Source of the DNA: Paracentrotus lividus | Taxonomy: Eukaryota; Echinodermata; Echinoidea; Camarodonta; Echinidae | NCBI GenBank assembly: GCA_940671915.1 | Contig: CALNVZ010000174.1 | Location: 1,776,406 to 1,840,405, forward strand | Reading direction: 5' to 3' | DNA length: 64,000 bases | In this document: piece after piece, positions 52,901 through 63,814 of the stretch | Numbering within the stretch: position 1 is the stretch's first letter | Layout: the number at the start of each line of letters is the position of its first letter | Notes under the pieces: generated by a model | Seen by the model: only the letters and a program-made list of their open reading frames with translations | What the model was told of the DNA's origin: nothing | Database searches by the model: none | Translations under genes and position numbers: made by a program

Positions 52901-55008
52901 CAATATAATACCCCCGGAACACCAAAATTTCTCAAAATTTCACAATATTCCTGAATGTTTAGTTGTAGGTAGCATATTGATCACAAAAACATTTGAGTAA
53001 ACGCATTCAGTTAAAAGCACGAATAAAAAAACTAAAAAATCGACAGGGGTATGAACAATTTTGCGGACAACTGTATGTTTTGACCTTATATTGAATTATG
53101 AAGGGGTTTTTGTTTTGCTACCAGATTCCTGTAACATACCCTGCCACATCACCTGAGATAGCCATTCCTGAGCTTGATGGAAAGACAGCTAAGATGTACC
53201 GAGGAGGCAAGATCTGTCTAACAGACCACTTCAAACCACTTTGGGGGAAGAATGTTCCCAAATTTGGCATTGCGCATGCCATGGCATTAGGGGTAAGTAC
53301 AGGGGCAACTGACAGTGCACCATTCGGTTGATGGGGGTTAGGGTTTACTCTTAATTCTTTATACTATGTGTCGAAATTTTATTATTGCTGCCACTTCATT
53401 GTAAAATATGCCGCTACAGAATGAATTTTGCACATTTTTAATTTACAGCACATAAATTTATGTTGAGAGATCGTGTCAGGTGAAAGACACAGCACACTAA
53501 ATTCAGGTGTGGTCTAGTAAATGTGGGTTTCCCTATACAGCGCGTCCCCAAAAAAATGTCCCTCTGATTGGGCGCTAAATAACTTCAATAACAAAGAATT
53601 ATTGCCAATTCCCTATGCATATTTTGAAAACCCACATAATACTGCGATTCTTATGAAAATTTCAAACGTTTCGCTTCATTGGTTTTGAACACACAGGCTC
53701 GTTTGTAAGAGTAGTCATTTTTGGCCCATTCCAAGTTTGATGAAAAGGAATTCATTACAAAAATGCCATTTATTATTCTGTGCTTCACTTTTATTTCAGT
53801 TTAACAACTCTGATGTTCATGCTTTTGTTTTCAAGGAGAGAAGTGTGTGGAAATTGAAATAAAAGTTTGAAAATTAATTTTTCCAGTCATAGCTGCAGTC
53901 AACTTGACATCGCTGATACTCTTTTGTCTACTAGTGATACAAAAAATCGGTCTCGATTAGTTTGCTACTCCAGTCTGTGCAGTCTTGAAGATGTCGCAGC
54001 AATGTCGTCTGGGTCTCCAGGGAGTCGCCCCAAAAATCCATTAAAAGACCTTGAAAAAAGCCTTGCTTCCTTGTAATAAAAAAGTGGAAAAATGTATCTG
54101 GCATTTTTTCACAATCTTTTAATTGAATTTTGAGGCGACTCCCTGGAGTCGCAAACTAGCCGAGACCAATTTTGTAGTAGACAAAAGAGTATCGGCGATG
54201 TCAGGTTGACTGCATGACTGCAAGAACTAATTTTGTTAAACTTTTACTTCAATTTCCACACACTTCTCCGGAGACTCAGGAAACATCTCCACGACTCTCG
54301 AGACTCAAATCGCGAACTAGTCTAGACTCATGGCCAATAAGATATGGCATAGCTCCTTGAAAACAAAAGCATGAATATCATAGTTGTTAAACTGAAATAA
54401 AAGTGAAGCACAGAATAATGAATGGCATTTTTGTAATGTATTCCTTTCATCAAACTTGGAATGGGCCAAAAATGACTACTCTTACAAAAGAGCCTGTGCA
54501 TTGAAAACCAATGAAGCGAAACGTTTGAAATTTTCTCACGAATCGCAGTATTATGTGGGCTTTCAAAATATGCATATGGAAATGGCAATAATTCTTTGTT
54601 ATTGAAGTTATTAAGTGCCCAATCCGAGGGACATTTTTTGGGGGACGCGCTGTACATGTATACTGATGCACACTTTGCATATTTTAAAGTTTGGCATACT
54701 GTCTTCTCCCATTATATGGAGCATGGACACAATAAGAGTTTGTTATTTTTTCCGTTTCTATTTCAAACATGTTTTACATATATTTAAGTTTTACTTTGTT
54801 TGTCCTGAACACAAATGGAGTGGACTGTATTTCTCCAGTAATTTTCATTTAAACTGATATCAAAATATTTGTTGATAGTTTCCCTTTAATAATGATCTGT
54901 TTTGTTGTTATTTTACAGCTAGGACCATGGCTAGCAGTTGAGATTCCGGACTTAATATCAAAAGGGCTCGTCACTCATAAAGAAGGCGGAGCTGCAGCAA
55001 ATTCATAG
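49823..55008 (+). CDS. UFC1: UFC1, ufmylation E2 conjugating enzyme (last three coding exons)
   Basis: UFC1 takes UFM1 from the E1 UBA5 as a thioester on its active cysteine and passes it, with UFL1, to targets such as ribosomal protein uL24 at the endoplasmic reticulum. Exons: 49823-49954, 53125-53292, 54919-55008, all phase 0 with consensus GT-AG sites. The protein reads [20 protein letters not shown], then [44 protein letters not shown] (catalytic Cys in KICL), [13 protein letters not shown] and [12 protein letters not shown], nearly identical to human UFC1. It ends GGAAANS, unlike the human tail. Human UFC1 is 167 residues; 129 are seen here. The first ~40 residues (5' exon or exons) are not found in the window sequence. 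The introns carry a Tc1-like element and a palindromic MITE. Confidence 0.95.
50637..53073. mobile_element. Tc1/mariner-like DNA transposon in UFC1 intron
   Basis: Perfect 30-base terminal inverted repeats begin CAGTTGTCCGCAAAATTGTT on the left and end AACAATTTTGCGGACAACTG on the right, with TA immediately outside both ends. Less exact inverted similarity continues inward for roughly 200 bases (TTCATAATTATTCATACCCC near 50830 against GGGTATGAATAATTATGAAC near 52860). The interior of about 2.4 kb has the right size for a transposase, but no intact frame or clear DDE motif is visible. It is therefore decayed, and it carries a nested insertion at 51957-52729. Confidence 0.85.
51957..52729. mobile_element. 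Small element nested in the Tc1-like transposon
   Basis: The left end GGCAATTCCA and the right end TGGAATTGCC are inverted, and ATTGG occurs just outside on both sides (left directly adjoining, right after one extra C), suggesting a target duplication. The phrase ATGTAACGTCCGTAACG occurs twice inside (about 52522 and 52701). About 770 bases, non-coding. Confidence 0.5.
53125..53292 (+). CDS. UFC1: UFC1 exon with catalytic cysteine
   Basis: 168 bases, 56 codons, acceptor TTTGCTACCAG and donor GTAAGT. It starts [15 protein letters not shown] and contains [10 protein letters not shown], whose Cys forms the UFM1 thioester, and ends MALG. Confidence 0.96.
53538..54652. mobile_element. Long palindromic MITE in UFC1 last intron
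   Basis: The ends CAGCGCGTCCCC and GGGGACGCGCTG are inverted and flanked by TA on both sides, as in Tc1/mariner insertions. Arms of about 300 bases pair along their length (AAATTTCAAACGTTTCGCTT near 53658 against AAGCGAAACGTTTGAAATTT near 54513). A second inverted pair continues inward (CTGCAGTCAACTTGACATCG and CGATGTCAGGTTGACTGCAT, about 53891 and 54196), so nearly the whole 1.1 kb can fold back. About 75 unpaired bases (54273-54349) lie only on the right. Open frames in the arms are palindrome read-through. Confidence 0.8.
54919..55008 (+). CDS. UFC1: UFC1 last exon
   Basis: 90 bases including TAG at 55006-55008, acceptor TTATTTTACAG. It encodes [18 protein letters not shown] and a short divergent tail. 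Possible polyadenylation signals AATAAA lie at 55565-55570 and 57178-57183. Confidence 0.95.
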   Translation, partial: LGPWLAVEIPDLISKGLVTHKEGGAAANS

Positions 55009-56091
55009 CATTCACATAGAGCAGAACATTATTTCTTTAATATTGGCAAGATTTCTTGTAGGAATGGTTGTAACACGGAATGGTGCATGTTTATCTTGAA
55101 CTTCTGTTCTAATCACATAAGATAAAGATGAACCAACAGTCCAAAGGAGAGCCATATCTCTGTGTCAAGCATATTAACCCATTCAGGACCAAGCCCAAGT
55201 ATACTTGGGTTGAGGTCTATAGGACATGTGTGTTACAGCCAAATCAGCTCATCTACAATAGATTTGGAGTCAAGATGTTGTCAAAATAGACTTGAACCTT
55301 TGCAAGGATCCTGTGGTTCTTAATAGGAATATATGGAGTCATGTAATCCCAAAGGTTGTTGCCGTTGCTGAGAAGCCATCATGATTCGTCAAATATCATA
55401 ATTGACATTGGAAGTTGTTTTTAGTGGCCATTCCTGATGCTAGATCAAGGAAAATTGCATTTTAATATCTTACTGCCGTTCATGTTCTGAGACCCTCATG
55501 TTCCAAACCCAATCTTCAAATTCATGAAATATATCTCTTCAATAACAAATGATATCAACCTTTGAATAAATGGCAGCTCTGATTGAAGGGAGATTTAAAA
55601 ATTTAGCATTCCTTACAAAACCTACACTTGAACATTTCTGTAATTCCCAGAGATAGACCAAGGAATTTGACTCAATTTCATGTATTATTTATGATATGCT
55701 TAGAGATATATATATCTTGTGTTGATACAATAGGTCTTTTCGTTTTTTTTTTTTGTTTTTTGTTTTAAGTAAACAATGACATTATATTAGCTTAGTTCTT
55801 CAAGTGGTTTGGCCATGATATATTTAGGCCCTATAACCTGAAAATATGTGTATATGGTACAGTTTACTCCCATTATAACGAGCACATTTCAATTATCCAG
55901 GTCCCAAATTTTCAAAATGTGCCCATGTTACAATATTTCATCCTACATGTAACAAGGCATTTGGCATGGTCCCAAGCACCTCCTTATAATGGAGTGGACT
56001 GTAGTATTGCTAAATTGCGGGTTCTCATGGGACATACAAAGGTTTTGCAATTTGGGAAAGTCCAACTGTAATTTTTTATGTGGCAAAGGCT
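55009..56091. other. UFC1 3' untranslated/downstream region
   Basis: AT-rich, no further coding exons. AATAAA at 55565-55570 could end the UFC1 transcript. It contains the MITE 55860-56001. Confidence 0.5.
55860..56001. mobile_element. MITE, CAGTCCACTCC family (copy 2)
   Basis: 142 bases, left end CAGTTTACTCCCATTATAAC, right end TTATAATGGAGTGGACTG, TA on both flanks. The best-preserved member of the family in the window. Confidence 0.75.
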
Positions 56092-56878
56092 TTAACCCTA
56101 AAAAGGCCGGGTTATTTTTGCCATCTCACAGCCGGGGGGGGGGGGGGGCTGATTAGGCCCCCCCTTCAGATCTCGGCCGCCGATCGCGTGAGCGCCGCGA
56201 AAATTTGCACAATAGTAGTGTGCAATGTAATCTACAAGACTGTATAGTTCGTTTTTCCAAAATAATGTCTTTTTAATTTATATTAATTAATTATGCTAAT
56301 TTATGCATGAAATCATACTTTTTGCTCTAAATCATTAAATCCAGCTCCTAGAATGCTAATTTTTGGTGTAAATATTGTTAGTAGCATTCCTAAGGGTTGT
56401 ATGTGAAAAAAATTCCAGTATCTAATTCAATTTCTTATGTATTTTATTGTTTTGGGAATTTCTTATGTATTTCTTTGTTTTTCTACTTATGTATTTTATT
56501 GTTTTTTTGTTTGGAAAACTTTGGTCAATATTTATCTCTGAATATTACAGCAATATCAACTAATATAATGGCTATTAACCATATTTTAATTACTGAAATG
56601 TGATTTTAGCATAAAAAGCCATTTCCCATATGTTTTGTACACAAATACAGAAAATTTTCGTTTTTTGAGCCTGCGCTGCATTACATAACGTTGCATACTT
56701 TCCGAACCGTACGCTCAAATTTGTTCAAATTAGTTTTAAAAGTTGCGTAAGATGTTAGAGAATAAAGTCATGAATGCGCGGAGCGCAAAATTTTTTTCCG
56801 GCGACATGACCGCGCGAAATGTTGAGGGGGGGGCTGATTAGGCCCCCCCCCCCCCCCCCCCGGCCCTTTTAGGGTTAA
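56092..56878. mobile_element. piggyBac-like MITE with TTAA target duplication
   Basis: The left end TTAACCCTAAAAAGGCCGGG and the right end CGGCCCTTTTAGGGTTAA are inverted repeats, each with the TTAA target site. TTAA followed by CCC is typical of piggyBac superfamily ends. Just inside both ends is a G run, then CTGATTAGGCCCCCC in direct orientation. The 787-base body is AT-rich and non-coding. Another member begins at 63815. Confidence 0.75.
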
Positions 56879-57756
56879 CAACCTAAAAAAAAGCTTTTGC
56901 TGTATAAAAAAGAATGTTAGACTTTCCCGAATCACAATTCACAAAATGTCTGTTTGCCCTATGAAAACCCCCTCGACTGTACCTGCATACAATGTAGAAT
57001 GCTATTGTATGAAATGTGTAAACAATATTCAGTTGCATGATATTCGTGTAGTAAATGTGGAAGGATAAGCCCACTCAACAACTGCAAATTTTAATATGGT
57101 CAATTATTATTCTTTAATTTTAAACTGTCGTGTCACGAGAAAACGGGTGTACGTCTACATTCTACAATTATGGAAAAAATAAAATATCCTTGCTAAATGT
57201 ATATTGCTGTTTGTCCTTGTGTTTCCCTTTCAGGATGAAGTTAATACATGAAGAAACCTAGTCTTTTCTGTCATTCAAATTTTGGAAAAGTTTCTTAATC
57301 ATCACTTACTTGTCTCTCTCTCCACTTATTCTTGGGATAATATTCCATTGCCGTAACTTGTTTAATATTCTTTCTCACACTTTCCTTCTCTTTCTCCACC
57401 TTCCCTCAATTTTCTTTGTTTATTTCTGTCTTTAACCATCTCTTTGTATACTCCTTCACTAAAAGTGTTCATCCAATTGGGAAATAATATTGTGAAATCA
57501 TTCTTTCAACATAATCAGACAATTCCTCCTAGATTATGTAAAAAGAACAATTTTATGTATTTTCCACACTCCTTCCTTCCGAAAAAGACAGCTGTATCAA
57601 ATGAAATACCTTCATAAATGTACAAAACATGATCATATTTAATGCGCTAAACTTGAGCATTGAGACAAGTACATATATGTATACATTATATACAAGGGTG
57701 TTTACAATGAGTAGAAGCAATCAAAATGCTGCACTGGTATCCCATGTATTCATGTA
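56879..57756. other. Intergenic with strong polyadenylation signal
   Basis: AATAAA at 57178-57183 is followed within 20-40 bases by a GT/T-rich stretch (GCTGTTTGTCCTTGTGTTTC), a good match to an animal cleavage site on the plus strand. It may be a distal 3' end of UFC1. No coding exon seen. Confidence 0.45.
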
Positions 57757-58368
57757 CAGTCCACTCCTGTTATAACAAGCAGTAATAGAATGAACACAGA
57801 TACAATAACGTTTTACTAGATCTATAACAAGGCAATTCTCCTGGTTCCAATTTCAAACGTCCAAAGCAAACCAGTTCAGAACAGTTCAATCCCAATATAA
57901 TGTGAACAGATACAAGATTTTATTTTAACAAGGAATTATCCAGATTTAAATTTGTGCAAACCAATGTGTTCATGAACAGGTTTGTCCCTATAGCAAGGTA
58001 CATTCCACTCTAGTAATCACAAGGTGCCACAAACCTAGCCAAATAAATTGTAATAATGAAATCTCTTTATACTCAACACACAAGTACAGACATATGTGCA
58101 TGTTTGACATCTGAATTGTGAGAATCGCTTTGTCATAACGCAATCTCATATCTCTTCTCATTATAATGACAGTAGATTGTAATCGACTTGGGGAGCATTT
58201 CATGAAACAAATATTCACTGATTCTCACTGACAACTGTGATAAGCTACTGAAATGCTTGCATCTGATTGGCTGAGAGCAAATTTATCAGATACAACATCT
58301 GACAAGTCCTTTCTTGAAATGCCCCCCCCCCCCAGGTACCAATCGCCTTGTATAACAGGAGTAGACTG
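57757..58368. mobile_element. Composite of CAGTCCACTCC-family MITEs (copy 3)
   Basis: Left end CAGTCCACTCCTGTTATAAC preceded by TA; right end GTATAACAGGAGTAGACTG followed by TA. The phrases TATAACAAGG and CCACTC recur inside, so several partial copies may be overlaid. Confidence 0.5.
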
Positions 58369-60852
58369 TACAACATGGTTTTTTTATAACAAGGTGTGGT
58401 CCTATATACCACGTTATTATAGAAGTAGGCTTTACTTTATCAGCCATTAAACTGCGGGTTAATGCCCAGGAAGATGATTATCATCTGAAGAGAGTTCTAA
58501 GGGTTTTAACTCATATTTTTTCTAAGGACTTTTCAGTAAATACCCATAAACTCCCAGCAGATCACATGAACAAGCACATACATGGTTTCACAGTATCTAA
58601 CACAAAAACAATTTGCTTTTCAAAATATCCTTATGACATTCTAAGAAGCTTTGCAACATTTACTAAGGCATCTTACAAAAATGAACGTACACAAAAACAA
58701 TGTGTGCAATGTTCTGATTTTGCTTTCCGGTCTCAACGTCTAAAAGAGCACAATCGAAGCACAGAGTCTGAGCTTGCAGCCTAGTATAGATAATATCTCA
58801 GTTACACTGAAAAAGGTAACACCAGACTGACCTTGGGGCTTTTGGTGTTGTTCCAATGATATGACTGGGGTTTTCATTATTGTGTACAGGTACCACCAGC
58901 CAATAAGACAAGAGTCACATCAATTACAGAACAAAGCAGTTACTCTTTGATTCTAATGTGTCAAAGCAATTACTGTACATACAGCTATTTGAAATGGCAA
59001 GAAAATAACCTTTGTGTCATATAAACAGCGTTGTACTGGCTGGTCAGATTATTATTTACAGGTAACCGAGAACAGTAAATTCACGCAAAATGAGCCAATG
59101 AATGACAAACAGAACAGATATAGTTTTAAAAGAGTATCTGCCCTTACCTTTACTATCCAATCCCACCTGTTGTACATGTGCTCAAGAATTATAACTGAAC
59201 AAAGGGTCAATACCTTCATGTTTAATTGACATATTCAACCCTCAGCTCAATAATCTTAGGAAATGTATCTTTTACAAAAATACAATATGAATACATAATT
59301 CAAGATCCTTTTTTTTTTAACTTCAACATATAATATATACTTATAACTTATACTTATAACTTATCACTACATAGGTTCAAAAATACAAATTAAGACAATG
59401 TTTTCACGTTGACCCCTGACTAAAGGCCAAAAAAAATGTCATTATAACCAGGTGTTCAAAATGAATTGCCAACAAAAAAAAAATTTTAAGAAGAAAAATC
59501 TCATTAGAAGATGAAGTAATATCGTATGAACAACATTTGAATGTTATTAATATAATTATATGCTATTACTTTATGATGTACAATGTTACACATGTACACT
59601 TGTAATAAATCACTATCGGTGATCAGACAGGAAGAAACTCATGGAATAAATGATTGTCCTCTCAGAACTTTTCACAAAGTAATGGTGTATAACATTCAAA
59701 CAAACAATGTACAATATCTTGTACCTCCAGAAATAAACGCATGAGGAAAGCAAAATTGGTATTTTAAACACAACACTCATAGCACAAAACTGACTTGCAA
59801 GTGCATGTCTACACATCCACTGTAATAACAGTACAAATTCAAAGTTTAATTGGCATAGTACAAGGCAGTAGTAACATATGTGAACTTAGACCCCATCCAA
59901 TCATATCAATGCTATCATGAATAACAAGATTAAAACAATAACAACATTAATCATATAGGCCCACAATAACATAAATCTGTTAACGCAGCATCGTTTTTAT
60001 CAGATTTCCATGTCAAAGACATATTGGAAGCAAACATCATTTGATAATGATGAACGAGTCGTAATAAGTCCAAGAGCAGTCCCATATTTTCCTTGAACAT
60101 ATGACAGTACCATGATACACAGATGGAAGGTGTGTGTTTTTTCGAAAAGTGAAACTAAATTTATTTATTTTCATAAACGGCATCCATTACTTCCTAACAT
60201 TGACAAAGTAGGGTTTCGTTGATAAGTAGTCTGAATTGATATAATCTAATTGCAAACATTGGTAAGACTGTCATTCATCTGTTGAGTCCAACATTATTGC
60301 AATACAATACTGCTGCATAGCATGTATATTAAGAAATATCTTACAATACAAATACTGTGATACTGAGTGGAAGTGTTGTTTTGCATGTAAACAATCATAA
60401 ACGATGCTATTCAGTGCAATACCTAAGACTTTTGGAAGTTGACTAACGGCCAGTTGAATAGCTGTTGCAAGAAGTAGTAAAGGAAAATAAGCATTGAAAT
60501 ATATATATATAATTGCATTTCTCAGTTAAGTTAAAAAATGATTCCTTTTTCATAAAAATGAGCAACTCCTTAATTTCCTTTTAAGTTTAGAGTCTGCCCA
60601 TGAATTCTGGGTATTCAATTTAGAAAGAACAGTTTGTTGAAGCAAAAACTCTTAGTATCAGAATAGTAGTAATAGTAACTGAGAACACATTGTCTAAAGA
60701 TAAGAGGCGGTACTCACAACACGTACCTGTGCAATACACAGACATATCCATTGTATATATTAATGATATAGCCAGAAGATTCCATTCACGATTTCTCTAT
60801 TGCCACGTTAGATGTGCTCAGACAATCACAAATTTAACATTTTATATCATGA
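58369..60852. other. Intergenic, no gene seen
   Basis: AT-rich. A small tandem repeat of ATAACTTATACTT lies at about 59335-59366. No exon-like sequence could be supported. Confidence 0.4.
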
Positions 60853-61055
60853 TACTGTATAAGCCAATATTTTCGCTTACAGATATTTTTTCGCGATTTT
60901 GCACTAGTTTGGGAAATTTGTGAGTAGATAATTTCACGTTTTTTGTGATGTTTTCATTACTATAAATAGCGTTATGTTGGAGTGGAAATTTCGCGAAGAT
61001 GGACTCGTGAAATTCGCGAAAATAAAATCACCCCAAAATTACCACTTATACAGTA
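60853..61055. mobile_element. MITE with ACTGTATAAG ends
   Basis: About 200 bases starting TACTGTATAAGCCAATATTT and ending ACCACTTATACAGTA. The ends are inverted and bounded by TA. Inside, TTCGCGATTTT and AATTCGCGAAAA extend the inverted similarity. Non-coding. Confidence 0.7.
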
Positions 61056-62354
61056 GTGGAAGGTTGATGATATTCATGACTGCTTGCTACCAATGAATAA
61101 TAACTATATGAGGAAGTCCAGGACATTTACATTTCGCCAATGAAAAATTCTAATTTTGGAAGAAACTATAAGATCGCCACAAATAGCTGCTTGACAGGGT
61201 TGTAGGACATATGAAACAGCAAAAACAGTAAAAATGCATAGTATGACCGCATGATTACACACTGCATTACGAGGGCAACGTACCAGACAATTTTTTTTAA
61301 TCTTTTGATGGTAAAATTGATGGAATAAATCCAAAAGTCACATTAATACATTCTGGATCAGATTAAGAATTACTATGTAAAAACTTCTTTAATATTATTC
61401 CAAAATAAATTTAGTTTCAAATGACCTCATACTCTGAAAGTCTACAGCACAAAAAGTGCAGTTGTGTTGTGTCTTGTTTGTTTTGGTACAAGTACAATAC
61501 AGCCATGGTTCTTTTACACACTTCAAATGGAATATGTATTCAAATCCACATACTAGGCATTTTATTATTTGCACTGTTTCCACAAAACATGGTCCTACAA
61601 GGGCTTTTTAACATACAAAGGCCCCACACTAGAATTTTGTAAAGGAATTTGAGATTGAACTTTTTAGTGTTTGTTTGCTTCAATTTTCATGTTGATCATG
61701 CATTAAAAATACAACGAATATTGATATAAATGCACAACACATAACAAAATTGTAACTGAACTTAACTACCCTTTTACTGTAGGCAGATGGGAATTTCAAT
61801 AGTTGAAAAAGGAGAATTCTTCTCCAAATTTCTAATAAAAACAGATCAGTATAAACATTTAAGTGTTCTTGAGAAAAACAATAAAACTTGAGAAATTAGC
61901 TATGTTCCTTCAAAGTGTCTTTCACATAATTTTGATTTTGATTCTTTTTTGTTCCCTTCTTTTTATCATTTCCCTTTGCTGGCCATCAAAAGTTTGTTAG
62001 ATGATCGTAAAGACTACAGCACCGTTTTAATATGAAATAACAATTAGATAATATTTTTAATTCAGAGTAATGATAAAAACCGTGATCATCACTTCTTAGA
62101 TTTTATACAGTGCTCCATGTTTCCCATTTGTCAATTTGATGGATGCGACACTAACACAATGGAAACGTAACTCGATCTACAGATTGATGTAAGTATTCTG
62201 ATTTTGAATACAGGTAATTAATCCATCCAAAATGATCATACATAGACATTATGGAATGTGGCTAGGATATATTCACACATGGCCAGTGCAATGTGTTGTT
62301 GTTCACTTATGAAGAAACAAGGCTCCATGTTGTTCACATCATGTCATGTGTTGT
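61056..62354. other. Probable 3' UTR or downstream region of the zinc-finger gene
   Basis: Lies 3' of the zinc-finger stop codon, read on the minus strand. No coding exon seen. The 3' end of the transcript could not be fixed. Confidence 0.4.
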
Positions 62355-62839
62355 TCAAGCATGATGAAACGATGCCATATGTTGATCACACTCCTCTTGG
62401 CTGATAAAGAGCCTATCACATGGTGTGCACTCAAAGCAGCCTAGATGACCCTGATGTTTATCTTTCATATGAATCAATAGACTAACCCTTGTCCTGTAAC
62501 CCATACCACACACCTTACAAGCCACTATCTCATGAAAGCGCGTTGACCTTGATCCCTGCGCTTCCCCATCTTTCTTCCCAATGCCCGATTCACTTGAATC
62601 GGTTGAAGACGGGGCGTCGCCACCCCCTGCAGAAGGATCTGTCGTGTCTTTGGTCTTTGGCTGTGGCAGGATGCTGGCATTGGGGGCACTCTTCTCGCCC
62701 TTTTTCTCTCCTTTAGTCACACACATATGACATAGGATGGAGGTATCAGAGCTGTCTTGGTTGGATGGGTCACCGTCTTCGGTCGGTGGGATAACAAATT
62801 CTTGGCCACATGAGCTGCATTGATGGATCAGGAAACGCC
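62355..62839 (-). CDS. Zinc-finger gene terminal exon
   Basis: 485 bases: two bases completing Gly, 160 codons and the stop. It contains the cysteine pairs CSSC and CHMC, the acidic/serine linker and both C2H2 fingers; it ends SFHHA. Confidence 0.85.
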
Positions 62840-63695
62840 CTGTTCATAAAGACAACAAAATAATTGCCCTAACATTAAAATCAAGAAAGACCACTGAAGG
62901 ATAGGTATACAAGTTTCCTTTTTGTAATTAAATAAGAAACATTTCAAATGGAACAGGACAAATGTGATATCATCTCTATATGCCTCTGCCCTTACAACCT
63001 GTAACTTCAGAAATTGACTAGTGACAATTGAAGATTGGCCTAGGTTTTCCAAAATGTAATCAGATTGTCATCGTATGGTGTATGGTGTATCATCAAGTTT
63101 GAAGTTCATATCTCAAGTATTTCATGATAATGGGAAAGTGGGACAGATAGACAGACAGGCGATGTTTCAGAGGCATTACAAAACAAATTATCTTATCTCA
63201 CTATGAAAGTGATCATTATTCATGTTTCTAGCCCTGTCTGCACCTTATCATTGAAAAATAACTTATTCTGATTATTATTGGGCTGACAATACCAAGAATC
63301 AATAATTGAATAAAAGACTAGACCTCAAATGACATTTAACCCCTGCATCTGACCTTTGTGAAAGTGTCCATGGTTTAACTTTCAACATAATTTAACATTT
63401 TTACTCCTTATAAGATAAGCAGTTTTCACCTGTTTTGTTTTGTTGTTTTGTTTTTTTTTTTTTTTGCAGTTTTTGAACTTGCATCTAAAATAACATTTGA
63501 CCACAAATGATCTTTTGACCTTTTATGTATAAACTATAAACTGCTCAAGGGGCTTTACATGTATAATTGTGGTCACCTCAGTATCGTGTCCCTTGTGTGG
63601 CCTTGACAGATCAGGTTTCCCTGAAACACTCTCCTTAACCTACCTGCTGTATTAACAATCTGCTGTTTGGAGAGAACCTTTTGTACTCTGGGTCG
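62355..63695 (-). CDS. C2H2 zinc-finger protein, last two exons
   Basis: Two coding exons on the minus strand: 63695-63644 (acceptor GGTTCTAG, donor GTAGGT) and 62839-62355 (acceptor TTCATGAACAG-like, stop TGA at 62357-62355), joined in a split Gly codon. The visible protein is 178 residues. It starts RPRVQKVLSKQQIVNTAG, then CSSCGQEF with a later CHMC (a possible four-cysteine zinc ribbon), then a Ser/Gly/Asp-rich linker. Two C2H2 fingers near the end follow: CKVCGMGYRTRVSLL plus HMKDKH, and CTPCDRLFISQEE plus HMASFH, both C-x2-C-x12-H-x4-H. Such proteins usually bind nucleic acid in the nucleus. The N-terminal exons lie beyond the right edge and I cannot name the orthologue. Confidence 0.8.
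62840..63643. other. Intron of the zinc-finger gene
   Basis: 804-base intron, GT-AG on the minus strand, AT-rich, with a T run near 63450. No repeat or RNA gene recognised. Confidence 0.6.
63644..63695 (-). CDS. Zinc-finger gene penultimate exon
   Basis: 52 bases giving RPRVQKVLSKQQIVNTA plus G. The acceptor TTCTAG at 63701-63696 is preferred to the nearby TTACAG at about 63709-63704, because the latter would put a TAG in frame. Support is from splice signals and frame only. Confidence 0.6.
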
Positions 63696-63814
63696 CTAGA
63701 ACCTGTAAGGTGGTGAAAGGAAGGGTTTCAAGTTTCAACTTTTTTTGCATCCTTTTTAAAAGTTTTTGTTTGAAAATTATAGTTACAAATCGCTGTACCT
63801 TTATTGTAAGAGTT

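Noticed and set aside
54328-54680. Overlapping open frames of 76-109 codons on the minus strand
   Set aside because: They are read-through of the right arm of the palindromic MITE in the UFC1 intron.
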